From Pirellulaceae bacterium (GTDB lineage Bacteria; Planctomycetota; Planctomycetia; Pirellulales; Pirellulaceae), in assembly GCA_020846515.1 (NCBI GenBank), contig JADLDX010000153.1, forward strand, positions 1-10,590: a stretch of 10,590 bases of DNA, given 5' to 3'. Under the pieces are notes generated by a model that saw nothing but the letters and a program-made list of their open reading frames with translations, was not told where the DNA came from and searched no databases. Below, in pieces: positions 9,533 through 10,590 of this stretch (positions are counted from its first letter, which is position 1; each line of letters opens with the position of its first letter). Made by a program: the position numbers and the translations under genes.

Positions 9533-10590
9533 TTGAAACGCGTTACCTACAAACTGGTTGAGCAGTCGCCGCAGTTGGACGAATTGTATGAGGCCATCTC
9601 CACGTCACCGATTATCGGTTTCGATACGGAGTTTGTGGCCGAAGACAGTTATCGACCCGACTTGTGCCTGCTGCAAATATCAACCGCCAATCAAATCTTC
9701 CTGATTGATCCCAAAGCGGTCAAGCAGCTCGATTCCTTTTGGGAGCTGCTGATTGATCCCGCGCGCAAGGTCATCGTACACGCTGGTCGTGAAGAAACTC
9801 TGTTCGTCTATCGGGCGACCGGCAGAACGATGCCAGGTTTGTTTGACATTCAACTAGCCGTTGGCATCCTGGGCGGCGAGTACCCAGCTTCGTACGGGAA
9901 TCTTCTCAATCGCGTCTTGGGTAAAGTGCTCGAAAAGGGCGAAACCCGGACCGACTGGCGAGCTCGACCATTGAGCACTTCTCAACTGGATTACGCGGCA
10001 CTGGACGTTTTGCACCTGCCGCAGCTCTACAAGAAACTTGAGTTGACGCTCGAGAAAGAAAAACGTCTCGGTTGGTTTTCCGAGGAGATGGTCCGGCGGC
10101 AAACGGCTTTGATCGAAAGTCAGCAGCGTGAGGCATGGCATCGCATCGGTGGTGTCCAGTCGATGCGCGGTCGACAATTGGCGATTGTACGTGAGCTGTG
10201 GCGCTGGCGCGAGTCGCGCGCCGAGCAGCGCAACATGCCGGCTCGCCGGGTTCTGCGCGATGACCTGCTACTGGAAATAGCCAAACGATCTTGGACTGAC
10301 CCGGCAAAAATTGCCACGATTCGAGGTCTGCATCACGCAGGCATGCAGCGATTGCTGCCCGAACTGGCGGCTTGCGTCAACGAAGGCCAAGTGGCGCCAG
10401 AGCCAGCGTGGCCAGGCCAACGCGTCTCCAAACGCGTACGCCCACCTGCTTTGCTGCAGCAGTTTTTGACCGCTGCGATGGCTTACATCTGCCGTTGTCA
10501 CAACATTGCCACGGCCATCGTCGGTACATCTGATGATGTCCGCGATCTAATCGTCTACTGGATGGAAGGCAGTCAAGCAGGTGACGATGA
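9533..10590 (+). CDS. rnd: Ribonuclease D, 3' end beyond the window
   Basis: A 3'-5' exoribonuclease of the DEDDy family that trims tRNA and other stable RNA 3' ends. The frame is open for 352 codons to the window edge. The exonuclease domain has Asp31 and Glu33 (DTEF), then HAGREE at 83-88, FDIQ at 104-107, and Tyr154/Asp158 in YAALD. These match E. coli RNase D residues 28, 30, 85, 151 and 155 at a constant offset of three, but the E. coli Asp85 position is Glu88 here. An HRDC domain follows at about 212-285. No ATG lies in frame after the upstream TAG (9500-9502). The TTG at 9533 gives the expected distance to the first motif and fits the promoter at 9464-9492. No Shine-Dalgarno is visible. 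Family assignment is secure; the start is likely. Confidence 0.9.
   Translation, partial: MKRVTYKLVEQSPQLDELYEAISTSPIIGFDTEFVAEDSYRPDLCLLQISTANQIFLIDPKAVKQLDSFWELLIDPARKVIVHAGREETLFVYRATGRTMPGLFDIQLAVGILGGEYPASYGNLLNRVLGKVLEKGETRTDWRARPLSTSQLDYAALDVLHLPQLYKKLELTLEKEKRLGWFSEEMVRRQTALIESQQREAWHRIGGVQSMRGRQLAIVRELWRWRESRAEQRNMPARRVLRDDLLLEIAKRSWTDPAKIATIRGLHHAGMQRLLPELAACVNEGQVAPEPAWPGQRVSKRVRPPALLQQFLTAAMAYICRCHNIATAIVGTSDDVRDLIVYWMEGSQAGDD

Overview
The window looks like ordinary chromosomal DNA of a planctomycete, probably of the Pirellula/Rhodopirellula group. This rests on overall protein character rather than on any search. The signs are mid-50s GC by eye, many starts without a clear Shine-Dalgarno, a homologue of MfnB (a C1-cofactor enzyme shared by archaea, methylotrophs and planctomycetes), and a large ABC-2-type membrane protein of a style common in that phylum.

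Layout. Positions 1-110 are a flank with a stem-loop just past the first gene. Then come three genes on the minus strand, read from high to low coordinates: an ABC-2-type permease (4709-2916), NAD-dependent DNA ligase ligA (2738-720) and peptide deformylase def (719-111). The ligA stop codon directly abuts the def ATG. A 233-base divergent gap (4710-4942) separates the permease from a full-length single-chain pyruvate carboxylase on the plus strand (4943-8386). This gene converges with, and overlaps by 8 bases, an mfnB-like gene on the minus strand (9413-8379). A second divergent gap (9414-9532) carries a good sigma70-type promoter for a ribonuclease D gene. That gene starts at a TTG (9533) and runs off the right end.

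The genes do not form one pathway. ligA (replication and repair), def (maturation of nascent proteins) and rnd (RNA processing) are housekeeping. Pyruvate carboxylase is anaplerotic. MfnB belongs to methanofuran-type cofactor synthesis and so to tetrahydromethanopterin-linked C1 metabolism.

The most unusual feature is inside the MfnB-like gene. A 15-bp tandem repeat (six full copies plus a partial one) encodes a His/Ser/Asp/Thr pentapeptide run within an approximately 80-residue low-complexity insertion in an otherwise normal barrel enzyme, and every difference between repeat copies is synonymous in the mfnB frame. A second point is a Glu in place of one of the four catalytic acids of RNase D. 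I found no CRISPR array, insertion sequence, tRNA, rRNA or phage gene, and no convincing new multi-gene system.
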